Of a DNA stretch of 55,530 nt, positions 9,670 through 17,956 are shown one piece after another. Position 1 is the first letter of the stretch. Every line of letters starts with the position of its first letter. The stretch comes from Myxococcota bacterium (GTDB lineage Bacteria > Myxococcota_A > Polyangia > JAAYKL01), in NCBI GenBank assembly GCA_030065855.1, contig JASJCT010000023.1, positions 1 to 55,530 on the forward strand. The letters are read 5' to 3'. The position numbers were made by a program, and so were the translations under genes. The notes under the pieces are model-generated. The model was not told the origin of the DNA. It searched no databases and was given only the letters and a program-made list of their open reading frames with translations.

Positions 9670-10995
9670 ATGTCGGAAATACCACCCGTATCGATCATCG
9701 GCGCCGGGCTGGCCGGATGCGAGGCAGCCTGGCAACTAGCCACCCGGGGCGTTCCAGTGCGGCTTATCGATATGAAACCTCGTACCCGGACGCCTGCGCA
9801 CACAATGGACGGCATGGCCGAGCTCGTGTGCTCCAATTCCCTTCGGGGCGCCGGGCTTACATCTGCTGTTGGCCTCCTTAAAGAAGAACTCAGGCTCGCA
9901 CGGTCCCTGCTCATCCAAACCGCCGATGAAGCTGCTGTCCCAGCCGGTTGGGCCCTGGCAGTGGATCGCCGCCTTTTTTCAACAGCCGTCGAGACCAAGA
10001 TCCGATCCCATCCACTCATTGCTGTGGAAATGGATCGCTGTATCTCTTCCATTCCCAGGGGCCGGGTGATTGTGGCTACTGGGCCGTTGACCGAGGGAGG
10101 ACTCGCAGATGCCTTGGTCGGCGTCGGCGCGATGCTCAGCTACTATGACGCCATTGCCCCACTCGTGGACGCGTCTAGTATCGACATGGACCCAGTATTC
10201 CGCGCGGATCGCTATGAACCCGATACCCAAGATAGTGCATATCTGAACTGCCCCATGACCGACCAGCAGTACTTCGATTTTGTCGCAGCGCTAACGTCTG
10301 CTGAAAAAACCGTACTGCGCGATTTTGAAAAAGGAACACCCTTTTTCGAGGGGTGCCTCCCAGTGGAGGAGATCGCCCGCCGCGGTTCCCTAACCCTGGC
10401 CCATGGACCGCTCAAACCCACCGGGCTCATCGACCCGAGGACTGATAAGCGACCCTTTGCAGTGGTTCAGCTCAGACCCGAAGACCGGCATCGGACCGCG
10501 TACAACCTGGTTGGCTTTCAAACCCGCCTTACTCGGCCAGCGCAACAGCGCATTTTTAGAACCATTCCAGGCCTTGGGGCTGCGCGATTCTTGAGGTATG
10601 GCCAGGCCCACCGCAACAGCTTTGTCAATGCCCCAAAGGTCCTCGACAAACGGCTTCGATTGAGATCCCATCCCCAGGTGACCCTCGCTGGTCAGCTGGC
10701 AGGTGTCGAAGGGTATGTGGAATCCATCGCGTGCGGATGGCTCGCCGGCTTTTTTGTCGCCTCGGAATGCCTGAACAAAGGATCCGCAACTCCCCCCCCA
10801 CCCACTACGGCCTTGGGCGGACTGCTCCGATTCTTGAGCATTGAGAAAGAAAAATTTGAGCCTTCTAACGTTTTGTGGCTGATGATAGAAAAACCCGCTC
10901 GACGTCGCGGACAAAGCAAGCGCGTACACCGGGAAGCATCGGCCAAAACCGCCCTTGAAATGCTCAACCAGTGGCTTTCAGAATCGTGTGCATAA
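9670..10995 (+). CDS. trmFO: folate-dependent tRNA (uracil-54-C5) methyltransferase TrmFO
   Basis: TrmFO uses methylenetetrahydrofolate and FAD to make m5U54 in the T-loop of tRNA. The 441-residue chain opens with an FAD-binding glycine motif, IIGAGLAGCEAAWQLA. Family blocks follow: MDGMAELVCSNSLRG, the FxGCLPVEEIARRG stretch and, near the end, GQLAGVEGYVESIACG and TALGGLL. Length matches the family (about 430-450). The ATG at 9670 directly follows a possible TTG at 9667. It sits downstream of topA, separated by the palindromic repeat, in an order common in deltaproteobacteria. Confidence 0.95.
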   Translation: MSEIPPVSIIGAGLAGCEAAWQLATRGVPVRLIDMKPRTRTPAHTMDGMAELVCSNSLRGAGLTSAVGLLKEELRLARSLLIQTADEAAVPAGWALAVDRRLFSTAVETKIRSHPLIAVEMDRCISSIPRGRVIVATGPLTEGGLADALVGVGAMLSYYDAIAPLVDASSIDMDPVFRADRYEPDTQDSAYLNCPMTDQQYFDFVAALTSAEKTVLRDFEKGTPFFEGCLPVEEIARRGSLTLAHGPLKPTGLIDPRTDKRPFAVVQLRPEDRHRTAYNLVGFQTRLTRPAQQRIFRTIPGLGAARFLRYGQAHRNSFVNAPKVLDKRLRLRSHPQVTLAGQLAGVEGYVESIACGWLAGFFVASECLNKGSATPPPPTTALGGLLRFLSIEKEKFEPSNVLWLMIEKPARRRGQSKRVHREASAKTALEMLNQWLSESCA

Positions 10996-11034
10996 CCCGA
11001 TCGTTGGATTGACACGCTTGGGACCGCGGTTAGT

Positions 11035-11649
11035 ATGCGTTTCATGAAACCTTACGAACCACTGGTGTTGGCTTCGGCATCTCCCAGGCGCAGGCAGCTA
11101 CTCTCGGCCCTTGGATTGATATTCGACGTAATTCCAGCAGCAATTGATGAGACAAGGATGCCGGACGAGTTCCCTGCGATGTTTACCGAACGCATGGCAA
11201 AGGAAAAAGGGCGCGCAGTCACTGCAATGCTCGACCGAGCAAGGCGTCGGCCGTGGATCGTCGCCGCAGATACAGTGGTTGTATGCGAAGACCAGATCAT
11301 GGGAAAACCAAAAGACAAAACCGAGGCCGCTCAAATGCTCAAGCGCCTTGCTGGTCAAACCCATGTGGTCATTACTGGATGGACCGTGGGCCGCTCTGCT
11401 GGGCCGTGGATTGTCGAATCAACCAAGACAGATGTGACATTTTTTGACCTCCAGGACGATCAGATCAGCGCTTACGCCGCCACCGGCGAGGGGATGGACA
11501 AAGCCGGTGCATATGCCATACAAGGGATGGGTGCGTTTTTAGTGGATCGCATCCATGGCAGCTATACCAATGTGGTGGGTCTACCCGTATCCCATGTGGT
11601 TCGGGCCCTGATAACCGTCGGCGCATTGCCGACATTTCCAATACCATGA
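11035..11649 (+). CDS. maf: Maf-family nucleotide pyrophosphatase
   Basis: Maf proteins hydrolyse non-canonical or excess nucleoside triphosphates (dTTP/UTP-type substrates) to monophosphates and are linked to division control. The 204-residue protein has the family signatures LASASPRRRQLL near the N terminus, IDET, AADTVV, GKPKD and the C-terminal GSYTNVVGLP. A second in-frame ATG nine bases downstream (11044) could be used instead. Its stop overlaps the start of the next gene by four bases (ATGA), which implies translational coupling with the PLP-homeostasis gene. Confidence 0.93.
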   Translation: MRFMKPYEPLVLASASPRRRQLLSALGLIFDVIPAAIDETRMPDEFPAMFTERMAKEKGRAVTAMLDRARRRPWIVAADTVVVCEDQIMGKPKDKTEAAQMLKRLAGQTHVVITGWTVGRSAGPWIVESTKTDVTFFDLQDDQISAYAATGEGMDKAGAYAIQGMGAFLVDRIHGSYTNVVGLPVSHVVRALITVGALPTFPIP

Positions 11650-12335
11650 CGACGAATATCGCAAAAAACCTCGAAGACGTGAAAAAGAGGATCGAACAGG
11701 CCGCCCATAAGGCCAAACGCGATCCAGCAGACGTGACCCTCGTGGCCGTCTCCAAAAGACAATCCGTAGCTGCGATTCGCCAGGCCTATGCTGCCGGTCA
11801 GCGCCATTTTGGAGAAAACTATGCCCAGGAGTTGAGAGACAAGGCCGTTGAGCTCAGAGACCTGACCGATATTCGCTGGCATTTCATCGGCCATTTGCAG
11901 CGCAACAAAAGCAAGTATATTGCCCAAAGTGCCACCATGTTGGAGACAGTCGATACAGTCCGCCTCATCGAGGAACTCGACCGTCAAGTCGGACGCTCCG
12001 GCCGCACGCTTGAATGCCTGGTCCAGGTCAATGTGGGACGCGAGGAACAGAAATCCGGGTGCGATGTCAAAGCAGTCCCAGCGTTGCTCGACGCCGTGGA
12101 AACCGCAGACAGCCTCAGCCTCAAGGGGTTGATGACCATTCCCCCCTGGGATTTGGAACCGGAAAAGACGCGCGCCTACTTCACTGCGCTGAGCCGCCTA
12201 CAAGGCGGGCACGGGGGAGCATCTCGCCTGCCCCACCTGTCTATGGGCATGAGCGCCGACTTCGAGGTAGCCATAGCAGAGGGTGCCACACTCGTAAGGG
12301 TGGGTACGGCCATCTTTGGCAAACGGCAATATTGA
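11646..12335 (+). CDS. YggS/PipY-family pyridoxal phosphate homeostasis protein
   Basis: This family binds pyridoxal 5'-phosphate and balances vitamin B6 and amino-acid pools without a known catalytic reaction. The 229-residue protein is a single TIM-barrel-like chain. The PLP lysine is in LVAVSKRQS (Lys37), with family blocks FGENYAQE, WHFIGHLQRNK and LSMGMSADFEVAI, and it ends in RVGTAIFGKR. It overlaps maf by 4 bp. It is often near septation or cell-envelope genes, but here it is the last gene of the plus-strand housekeeping run and faces the protease gene tail to tail. Confidence 0.95.
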   Translation: MTTNIAKNLEDVKKRIEQAAHKAKRDPADVTLVAVSKRQSVAAIRQAYAAGQRHFGENYAQELRDKAVELRDLTDIRWHFIGHLQRNKSKYIAQSATMLETVDTVRLIEELDRQVGRSGRTLECLVQVNVGREEQKSGCDVKAVPALLDAVETADSLSLKGLMTIPPWDLEPEKTRAYFTALSRLQGGHGGASRLPHLSMGMSADFEVAIAEGATLVRVGTAIFGKRQY

Positions 12336-12376
12336 ATAAAGGGTTGATGATAGGGGATGGGGATCAGCAGCTTCTG

Positions 12377-14518
12377 TTAGAACAACTGGCCCAATAATTG
12401 AACGAGGGTTGCGGAAGGGGAGTTTCCAACATGGGTAAATCCACATCCGCTTTCGCCGTTTTGGCCACCGTCGCCATCTGAATCACTGTCCGTATCTGAA
12501 TCGCTGTCTGAATCACTGTCCGAATCCGAATCGCTGTCAGAGTCCGAATCACCGTCTGAATCCGAATCGCCGTCTGAATCCGAATCACCGTCTGAATCCG
12601 AATCGCCGTCTGAGTCCGAATCACTGTCCGTATCCGAGTCAGTATCGGCATCCGTATCCGTATCGGTGTCTGTATCGGTATCCGCATCCGTGTCCGTGTC
12701 GGTATCCGTATCGGTGTCTGTATCGGTATCCGTATCCGTGTCTGTGTCGGTATCCGTATCGGTGTCTGTATCGGTATCCGTATCAATATCTGGTGATCCA
12801 GATACTCGAACCGAGGGATCCCCAAACACGGTCCAGGCGTTGAATTCCGTAACGCCGGAGCTGCCGTATTCATCCATCATGACATTGGATCCACCAAAGC
12901 AAATACCGCCAAAGGTGAAGTTCGTCTCGGCAACAAACAGATCAGCCACACCATCTTGACCGCACATGGGTGGTCTCCAACTCTGGTTGATAGTGGCGCC
13001 ATAAAAACCGACCGCGCCAGCGGGTGAACCGTTACTCTCCGACCTCAGCATGGCCTCGGCCAAGCATTCGTTGGTGCTGAAATTTCCCACCACACACGCC
13101 ACACTAATCGCGAATGGCCAGGCATCTGTATTGGTCAAACTATTCGCATCGCTGGTATTGAATCCACTGCTGACCCAGGTACTGGTGGACCCATGCCCAG
13201 TGTAGTTGATCACGCCCCTACCGTCGTTGATCCAGTTGCGCACATCCGAAGCTGATGCATTCGGATCATAGGCTTTGTCCACAGATGTGAACCCGTATGC
13301 TTCCAAGTCTGCCCAGAGGTTGTCTAGGTGTTCGTAGTCCATCTCATTATCATCGCCAGGTCCCTCGTTAGAAGCAATGTTGATGGCCTTTTTAAACCAA
13401 TCCTGTGTCGGGGCCGGCGCTGTTTCATGTAAAATCGTGCGCTCAACCTGGATATCCACCTGGTCGGCAGACTGGGCAGAAAATCGGCCGACGAGAATCT
13501 CAGGGCGATCATCGCCTCCCTCGATTTTGGAATAGCAGGGATCGCATTTGCCAGAACCGGATGTCTGGCTATCAACCTGAGCGAGATCGCCTACCAGAAG
13601 AACAAACGACAAGTTCCCGCTATTGTATTTATCGTCAATGTAACTGCCGATCGCGCTAGAGGAATTGCCAATCGTGGAAACGCCCACTGCTTCTGCTGTA
13701 ATGCCCATGTTCGCCTTGTGGGTTACAAGCGGTGCCACATTGGAGAGCCAGTCGTCGTGGCAGATAATCAGCATATCCCCTTCTTCATCGAACCGGGGAA
13801 ATTGGCCGGCCCTTTCCAGCATTGAAAAGTTAATGAAGTGGTGTCGATAGAGCCGCTGAAACGTATCGCTTGGATGCCATTTAGGATTGGTCCGGACGTT
13901 GACCTTTCCCTGCCCAGCTGGCTTATAGGCCACCACAATGCGATTGTAGACGCGCAGCGTGTGCGTGACAGGATTATAGCGGAAGGCATTGACGTGGGTT
14001 GTAAGACCGCGGACATCGCGCATGATATACGGTGCATCCAACTTTACGAGCTTGCTCGGATAGAACTGATCTGTCTTGTACATCTCCCCAAAGCAATAGG
14101 GCACGGTCTTGGGGTCGATCTGCCTGGAAATCGTGCCTTTTGATGGGACAATATCCACATTCGGAACATCGGTGTAGTCCGCTTCCACAACAGAGGCCGT
14201 GACTTTGGCCCGATCCCAGATTGCTAAACTTCGGGTTACATCCGGGAGGTCCGGTGCACAGCGATTATCTGGCGAATACTCCCCTTCTGTTTTGATGCGA
14301 TAATAGGTCTTCTCCCCTACCTGAACCGGCCGCAGCGAGTAATCTTCGATCTTATACTCAACGAGGATACTGGACTCATCCGAACGCAGCACGGTTACAT
14401 CTGCGGCATATGCGGTCGCTGTCACACCCAACACCAATGCAATGCAACACACACTCAAAAGGCGCATCCAGTCGGCCACCCGCCCATTACCGTGTCTAAT
14501 CATTGAAAACTGTTTCAT
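12377..14518 (-). CDS. gingipain-type C25 cysteine protease with (DT/DS/DG)n tail
   Basis: A 713-residue secreted peptidase. An N-terminal signal peptide (about 1-38, ending TAYAA) is followed by a gingipain-type propeptide and a C25 catalytic domain. The catalytic pair is His442 in NYTGHGS and Cys475 in SVACVVGN. Their 33-residue separation equals the His-Cys spacing known in gingipain R. After the domain comes a low-complexity tract of about 105 residues, first Asp-Thr pairs, then Asp-Ser and Asp-Gly. The C terminus has a GCG motif plus a short hydrophobic stretch ([11 protein letters not shown]) and no basic cluster, resembling a shortened MYXO-CTERM-like sorting tail. A strong ribosome site (aaggaaggag) precedes the ATG. 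It is likely an outer-surface or secreted protease acting on extracellular proteins. Confidence 0.9.
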   Translation of the reverse strand: MKQFSMIRHGNGRVADWMRLLSVCCIALVLGVTATAYAADVTVLRSDESSILVEYKIEDYSLRPVQVGEKTYYRIKTEGEYSPDNRCAPDLPDVTRSLAIWDRAKVTASVVEADYTDVPNVDIVPSKGTISRQIDPKTVPYCFGEMYKTDQFYPSKLVKLDAPYIMRDVRGLTTHVNAFRYNPVTHTLRVYNRIVVAYKPAGQGKVNVRTNPKWHPSDTFQRLYRHHFINFSMLERAGQFPRFDEEGDMLIICHDDWLSNVAPLVTHKANMGITAEAVGVSTIGNSSSAIGSYIDDKYNSGNLSFVLLVGDLAQVDSQTSGSGKCDPCYSKIEGGDDRPEILVGRFSAQSADQVDIQVERTILHETAPAPTQDWFKKAINIASNEGPGDDNEMDYEHLDNLWADLEAYGFTSVDKAYDPNASASDVRNWINDGRGVINYTGHGSTSTWVSSGFNTSDANSLTNTDAWPFAISVACVVGNFSTNECLAEAMLRSESNGSPAGAVGFYGATINQSWRPPMCGQDGVADLFVAETNFTFGGICFGGSNVMMDEYGSSGVTEFNAWTVFGDPSVRVSGSPDIDTDTDTDTDTDTDTDTDTDTDTDTDTDTDTDTDADTDTDTDTDTDADTDSDTDSDSDSDGDSDSDGDSDSDGDSDSDGDSDSDSDSDSDSDSDSDSDTDSDSDGDGGQNGESGCGFTHVGNSPSATLVQLLGQLF
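12470..12792 (-). repeat. coding hexanucleotide repeat array, (Asp-Thr/Ser/Gly)n
   Basis: The 3' part of the C25 protease gene is an imperfect tandem array with a six-base period (gatac-type and gattc-type units on the minus strand). It encodes about 105 residues of alternating Asp with Thr, Ser or Gly. Unit composition shifts from DT (proximal) to DS/DG (distal), suggesting separate expansions. Such arrays are prone to slippage, so copy number may vary between strains. Confidence 0.9.
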
Positions 14519-15107
14519 TTTTGTAAATCTCCTTCCTTCTTTAAAAAAACGAATTCACTCACTCGCTTGTTCGCCATTAATTTTCAGTTCTCATTATGTT
14601 TCTCTGATCCCAACCCTTTAGCGCACAGTTGAGAGTCTAGACCGATATTGTATCAGAAAAATTGGGAATTTTTACCCAAAAAGATTCGTATTTTCGTTTT
14701 TTTCTAATTTCTAACCAACTATTATTAAATTACCTGGGTCGCGGCGTGGTCTTGGCCAAAATCCTAGGCAACCGACCAGAAGATTCGCTCTACGAGTAAT
14801 TCCAGCGCATGAACAGTCATAGAGAGCCGGAAAGAGGGGACGCTGTTTCGTAACGTGACATCCTAAGATGCTTTGTAACCAAAACGATATTGATAGCTCT
14901 CAACCTTTGAAGCAAGCTAATGGACAGGCTGCACCAGGTGGCCACTAATTGAAGACCGCCCCATCGTCGGATTCTGGAGTGATCCTCAAGGGGGAGGCCC
15001 ATTGACGTCGGTAGACCGACGATTAATGGTACGCCTTTCAGGGCTGCGGATCTTTTTTTCTACAAGTTAGCACTTATGCGATCTGACGGTAGGTTACCAG
15101 ATATCCC
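14519..15107. other. 589-bp gene-poor gap with possible coding remnant
   Basis: No convincing complete gene. The first ~30 bases hold the protease ribosome site. On the plus strand, about 14727-14799 reads as an open stretch with a protein-like end (RGVVLAKILGNRPEDSLYE then stop) but no start, possibly a gene remnant. A perfect hairpin (CGTCGGTAGACCGACG) is at 15006-15021, downstream of the sigma-factor gene on the minus strand, without a clear T-run. Confidence 0.4.
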
Positions 15108-15641
15108 TCATATACTCTGGTTGTTTTCCAGACACAAATGATTGATCCGGTCCCGGATACGTCTCAGTCGTTTTGCCACTGCACGCCAGGTGATACCGTA
15201 CTCTTGAGCCAGTTCTGCTTGATCGATCCCAATGATAAAATGCTTAATTACAAATATAACCTCTCTCTCGTTGAGCAGATCCATGATTTTTTTAAGTGTC
15301 TGCCGTGCTGCAAGCACCCGAACGGTGTCTTCAATTTCGTCGGCTATCCAATCCACATCCTCGGTCAACACCACGGGTTTTCCCTTTTCAGCCCGCAGCT
15401 TATTTATGCAGATATTGGTGGCAATGCGCAATAACCAGCCCCTGTATCCATTTTTTTGCACGAACATAGGAAGAGACCGATTTACCCTGATAAATGTCTC
15501 CTGAAGAGCATCCTCTGCTTCAATATCATCGCATAAGATTTTTGTGCAGTGTGCGAGTAGCATTCGCGAATATCGGCCGTAAAGCTGCTCAAAAGATTGC
15601 CTCGATTTTTGTGATCCACTGTATGAATATTCACTTGCCAT
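15108..15641 (-). CDS. ECF-type RNA polymerase sigma factor
   Basis: A 177-residue sigma-70-family factor. Region 2 lies at about 17-85 (FEQLYGRYSRMLLAHC, then DALQETFIRV and a GWLLRIATN core-binding stretch). Region 4 lies at about 115-168 with a helix-turn-helix around ELAQEYGITWRAVAKRLRRI. Size and two-domain layout fit extracytoplasmic-function factors, which redirect RNA polymerase to a small regulon. No anti-sigma gene is adjacent; the neighbour downstream is the C25 protease, and upstream is an AT-rich stretch with a large inverted-repeat element. The ribosome site before the ATG is weak. Target genes cannot be read from the sequence. Confidence 0.88.
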   Translation of the reverse strand: MASEYSYSGSQKSRQSFEQLYGRYSRMLLAHCTKILCDDIEAEDALQETFIRVNRSLPMFVQKNGYRGWLLRIATNICINKLRAEKGKPVVLTEDVDWIADEIEDTVRVLAARQTLKKIMDLLNEREVIFVIKHFIIGIDQAELAQEYGITWRAVAKRLRRIRDRINHLCLENNQSI

Positions 15642-16390
15642 TTAAAGTCCATTGACCTGCAAATAACATTTTATTTAATTACAACATGTTAATAAAGGCT
15701 TGATCAAGATTTTTTTACCCCCTAAATATCGAACGAAACGATGGATTTCAGTGACAAGATAGACAAATCCTCCAACCATCTAGTACCATTTGGTCACTTT
15801 GGCATCGTAACGAGGATAAAGCCCGCTAAAGAGCGCCCCGCGAGTGCGCCCGCAGCAACCGACCGAGGCGTGGCCAAAGCCACGTCGGCCGATGGAGCGA
15901 GGACGTAAACCGCGTGGTGGTTGTTGGATTTATCCGCAGCAGCTGGCAAAGTGACCAAGTGGTACTAGAACAAAGGTAGACTCTTGAGCTAGGCGTTCAC
16001 AGAAGTTCAAGTGTAGGATGATTTCAAACGTTGTAGGAATTTAAAACAACTGAAGGTGCGATCCCCCTCGCTGCGAAGAAAGGTGTTGTTAAATTCGTTA
16101 TCATGGAGCGGACTTTAGAGGTTGTCGCAAAATATGACAAAAGCAACTACTGCAAAGAGACCTTGTTTAGCAAAGCCGCCTATCGGGATTTGGCATTGCT
16201 GTGTTCCGAACAGAGAGAAACTCCGAAAAAAAGAAAAAAGAGAGGAAATGTAGATTTTGTGTGCGGCAAAATGAGAGCTGTCCACATTTGCTCTGCTGGC
16301 CATCCAGTGACCTCCAAAAGTCGGGCCAAAGATGGTTCGTATATTCAAAATGAGCCTCATGGTTGCAAGAGACCATTGGATAAATAGACT
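15642..16390. other. 749-bp AT-rich gap holding an inverted-repeat element
   Basis: The gap separates the ECF sigma gene from an unknown membrane-anchored protein. It contains the 191-bp inverted-repeat element at 15779-15969. Both strands of about 16103-16387 are open for some 80-94 codons, but none of these frames has a ribosome site or a recognisable protein, so no gene is called. Base composition is AT-richer than the housekeeping parts of the window. Confidence 0.5.
15779..15969. repeat. 191-bp element with 23-bp terminal inverted repeats
   Basis: The ends (15779-15801 and 15947-15969) are inverted copies of a 23-bp sequence, tctagtaccatttggtcact plus three bases, with a single mismatch. 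Inside, ggataaa (about 15815) pairs with tttatcc (about 15929), and the centre holds the hairpin CGTGGCCAAAGCCACG, so the whole element can fold into one long cruciform. It has no coding capacity. It is most like a MITE or large palindromic repeat; a structured RNA is a less likely alternative. Confidence 0.75.
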
Positions 16391-17092
16391 CTAGAGCTGT
16401 TCCACATACTTTAGCATGCGTACTCTCATCTCCTCAAAAGGGGCTTCGTCATTAGATTGCGAAAAGTACATCGATGTCCTCAGCTCCCCATTGGGAAGAA
16501 GGCTCTTTTGTCCATGAAGGTTCCCATCCCATGGGCCTCTTTCTGAGCCCTCCGCTTGAAATGTCTTAAACGCCTCTTCATTAACATGACGCACAACGAC
16601 TTTACATAATTTGGTGCCACAGTGTGTGGTTACATAATCTGTTCCATGAAAAAGCTCGTCAGAGAGCATTCCTTTGACGTTTGTTTCAACGCGCTTTGAC
16701 CATGTGGTATCTTCTTCTTGCTCACTAAGAATTTCTTCGAGAATTTCTGGGGCCTTTTGCCAGTAATAAGGTTGAATTTTTTTCATCCTCTCCTTGGCTT
16801 TTAAATGCTCTTCACTCACTTGACCTACAGGAGGAAGGGAGCCTTCGTAAGAGTCATGAGAGCTTTTCAGCTCTTTGATAAGAGAATTCAATTTCGATAT
16901 TTTCAGGGATTGTTTCTCGATGTTGCTACGAATTTCTTTCTTGCCTTGCTTGGCGATAGAATGACGTTCACCGTCCTGTCTGCTTTCGATAGGTTCACGA
17001 TTCCTATCGCTAAATTTTGATATAATCAAAAAAATTAAGCCTATAATGAACAAAGAAGCGGAACTAATTTTTATCATTCTTCTGGTTTTCAT
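16391..17092 (-). CDS. single-pass membrane-anchored protein, unknown function
   Basis: A 233-residue protein I do not recognise. It has a basic N terminus and one transmembrane helix (about 8-27), then a charged, coiled-coil-prone segment (about 40-90) and a more globular C-terminal half. That half holds the only cysteines, in VTTHCGTKLCKVVV, which could form a disulfide outside the membrane. The topology suggests an inner-membrane protein with a periplasmic C-terminal domain. The gene is clearly AT-rich compared with the window and lies in the accessory block between the ECF sigma factor and the possible selenoprotein, which suggests horizontal acquisition. The ribosome site (aaggg) is weak. 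Confidence 0.65.
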   Translation of the reverse strand: MKTRRMIKISSASLFIIGLIFLIISKFSDRNREPIESRQDGERHSIAKQGKKEIRSNIEKQSLKISKLNSLIKELKSSHDSYEGSLPPVGQVSEEHLKAKERMKKIQPYYWQKAPEILEEILSEQEEDTTWSKRVETNVKGMLSDELFHGTDYVTTHCGTKLCKVVVRHVNEEAFKTFQAEGSERGPWDGNLHGQKSLLPNGELRTSMYFSQSNDEAPFEEMRVRMLKYVEQL

Positions 17093-17173
17093 TTGATACC
17101 CTTATCTCATTTCCGCTGAAAAAAGGCTATGCGTACGATCTGGAAACAATTGGCTCAATTAAGCTTTATAGAA

Positions 17174-17719
17174 TCAATCCAAACCTGTTAGATTAAAATA
17201 GCGATGATATGGTGATTGTCCTATTTGCGGTTCTGATAAATAATATGAAAATCTTATAACATCTCCTTCAGTGAGGCGACTGTAGTCATAGTCGTCATAG
17301 CCGTTAAGCTGATTTGCCCAGTATCTACGATAGTCTCCACTTGTGTAATTTCCACTGTTTTGCGGGGTTCCCCAACCCGTACTGGGATTCCACGCTACTT
17401 GAGAGAAGCTGTTACTGTAAAAAGAACTTATCTGCGGTGTATACCTAGCAATTCTGAAATAAACACCGTCGACACCTGTTTCTGGAAGATTGGCATTCTG
17501 GTACGTAAAACCTACGTGCTTTAGCTCAGGTGGTCAGCAGCGATATTCAGTTACATTGGTAACATTAGCCAAGTAGGTCCATCCGCCCCCATCAGCATCG
17601 TAGACACCGCAGCGAGAGAACTCCACAAAATTTTGATCAATGTTGTATTCTTCTGCCGAGGCCGTTGTGATGGTGGCCAAGACCACCGAGGCTGATACCA
17701 ATCCAAGGAATTTTCTCAT
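17174..17719 (-). CDS. secreted protein with in-frame TGA: candidate selenoprotein or nonsense-interrupted gene
   Basis: The gene starts with ribosome site aaggagag and ATG at 17719 and encodes a signal peptide (about 1-22, cleaved near ASA-EEY). After 61 codons, ending in Tyr-Arg-Cys, comes a TGA (17534-17536). The same frame then stays open for another 119 codons to a final TGA at 17174-17176. The downstream part is rich in Tyr, Asn, Gly and Trp and looks like a genuine secreted domain (for example VDGVYFRIARYTPQ), so the two halves belong to one gene. The hairpin just after the TGA resembles a bacterial SECIS element, so residue 62 could be selenocysteine, next to Cys61. A point nonsense mutation or sequencing error is the alternative. 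No known family was recognised. The gene is AT-rich. Confidence 0.6.
17503..17517 (-). promoter_or_regulatory. SECIS-like hairpin downstream of in-frame TGA
   Basis: On the minus strand, ACGTA-GGTTT-TACGT forms a five-pair stem with apical loop GGUUU. The loop begins 21 nt after the TGA, within the distance used by known bacterial SECIS elements. Its GGU start resembles the fdhF loop GGUCU. The lower stem is weak. It may be coincidental. Confidence 0.4.
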
Positions 17720-17956
17720 TTTACTCTCCTTTTTTTAAAACATGTACTTCCAGACCGTACGAATTGCCATAGCCAGCCAAAAAAGTTTTGCTCTTTTTTA
17801 GTTGAACTGTTTTTGTCCTTTATAAATAAAGAACATTGAAAATGGCGCCCATATGAACCAAAAACATTGTCAGCATGTCAGTTTTTTGATATCTCGTCAC
17901 TGGCGTTGGGGTTCAGATAACCAAATCCAGTAAAAAAGAGTATTGTGAATGGGATT

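Noticed and set aside
12470..12792. Regular short repeats resembling a CRISPR-like or satellite array
   Set aside because: The period is six bases, there are no spacers, and the array is in frame within the C25 protease gene, encoding Asp-Thr/Ser/Gly pairs.
12666..12959. Plus-strand frame encoding a Ser-Val repeat protein
   Set aside because: It is the antisense of the (DT)n array of the protease gene and has no ribosome site.
14817..15002. Minus-strand frame of 61 codons in the gap after the sigma factor
   Set aside because: No ribosome site and no recognisable protein.
16103..16387. Plus-strand frame of 94 codons (and opposite-strand frames of 69-81 codons)
   Set aside because: No ribosome site, both strands equally open, and no recognisable protein features.
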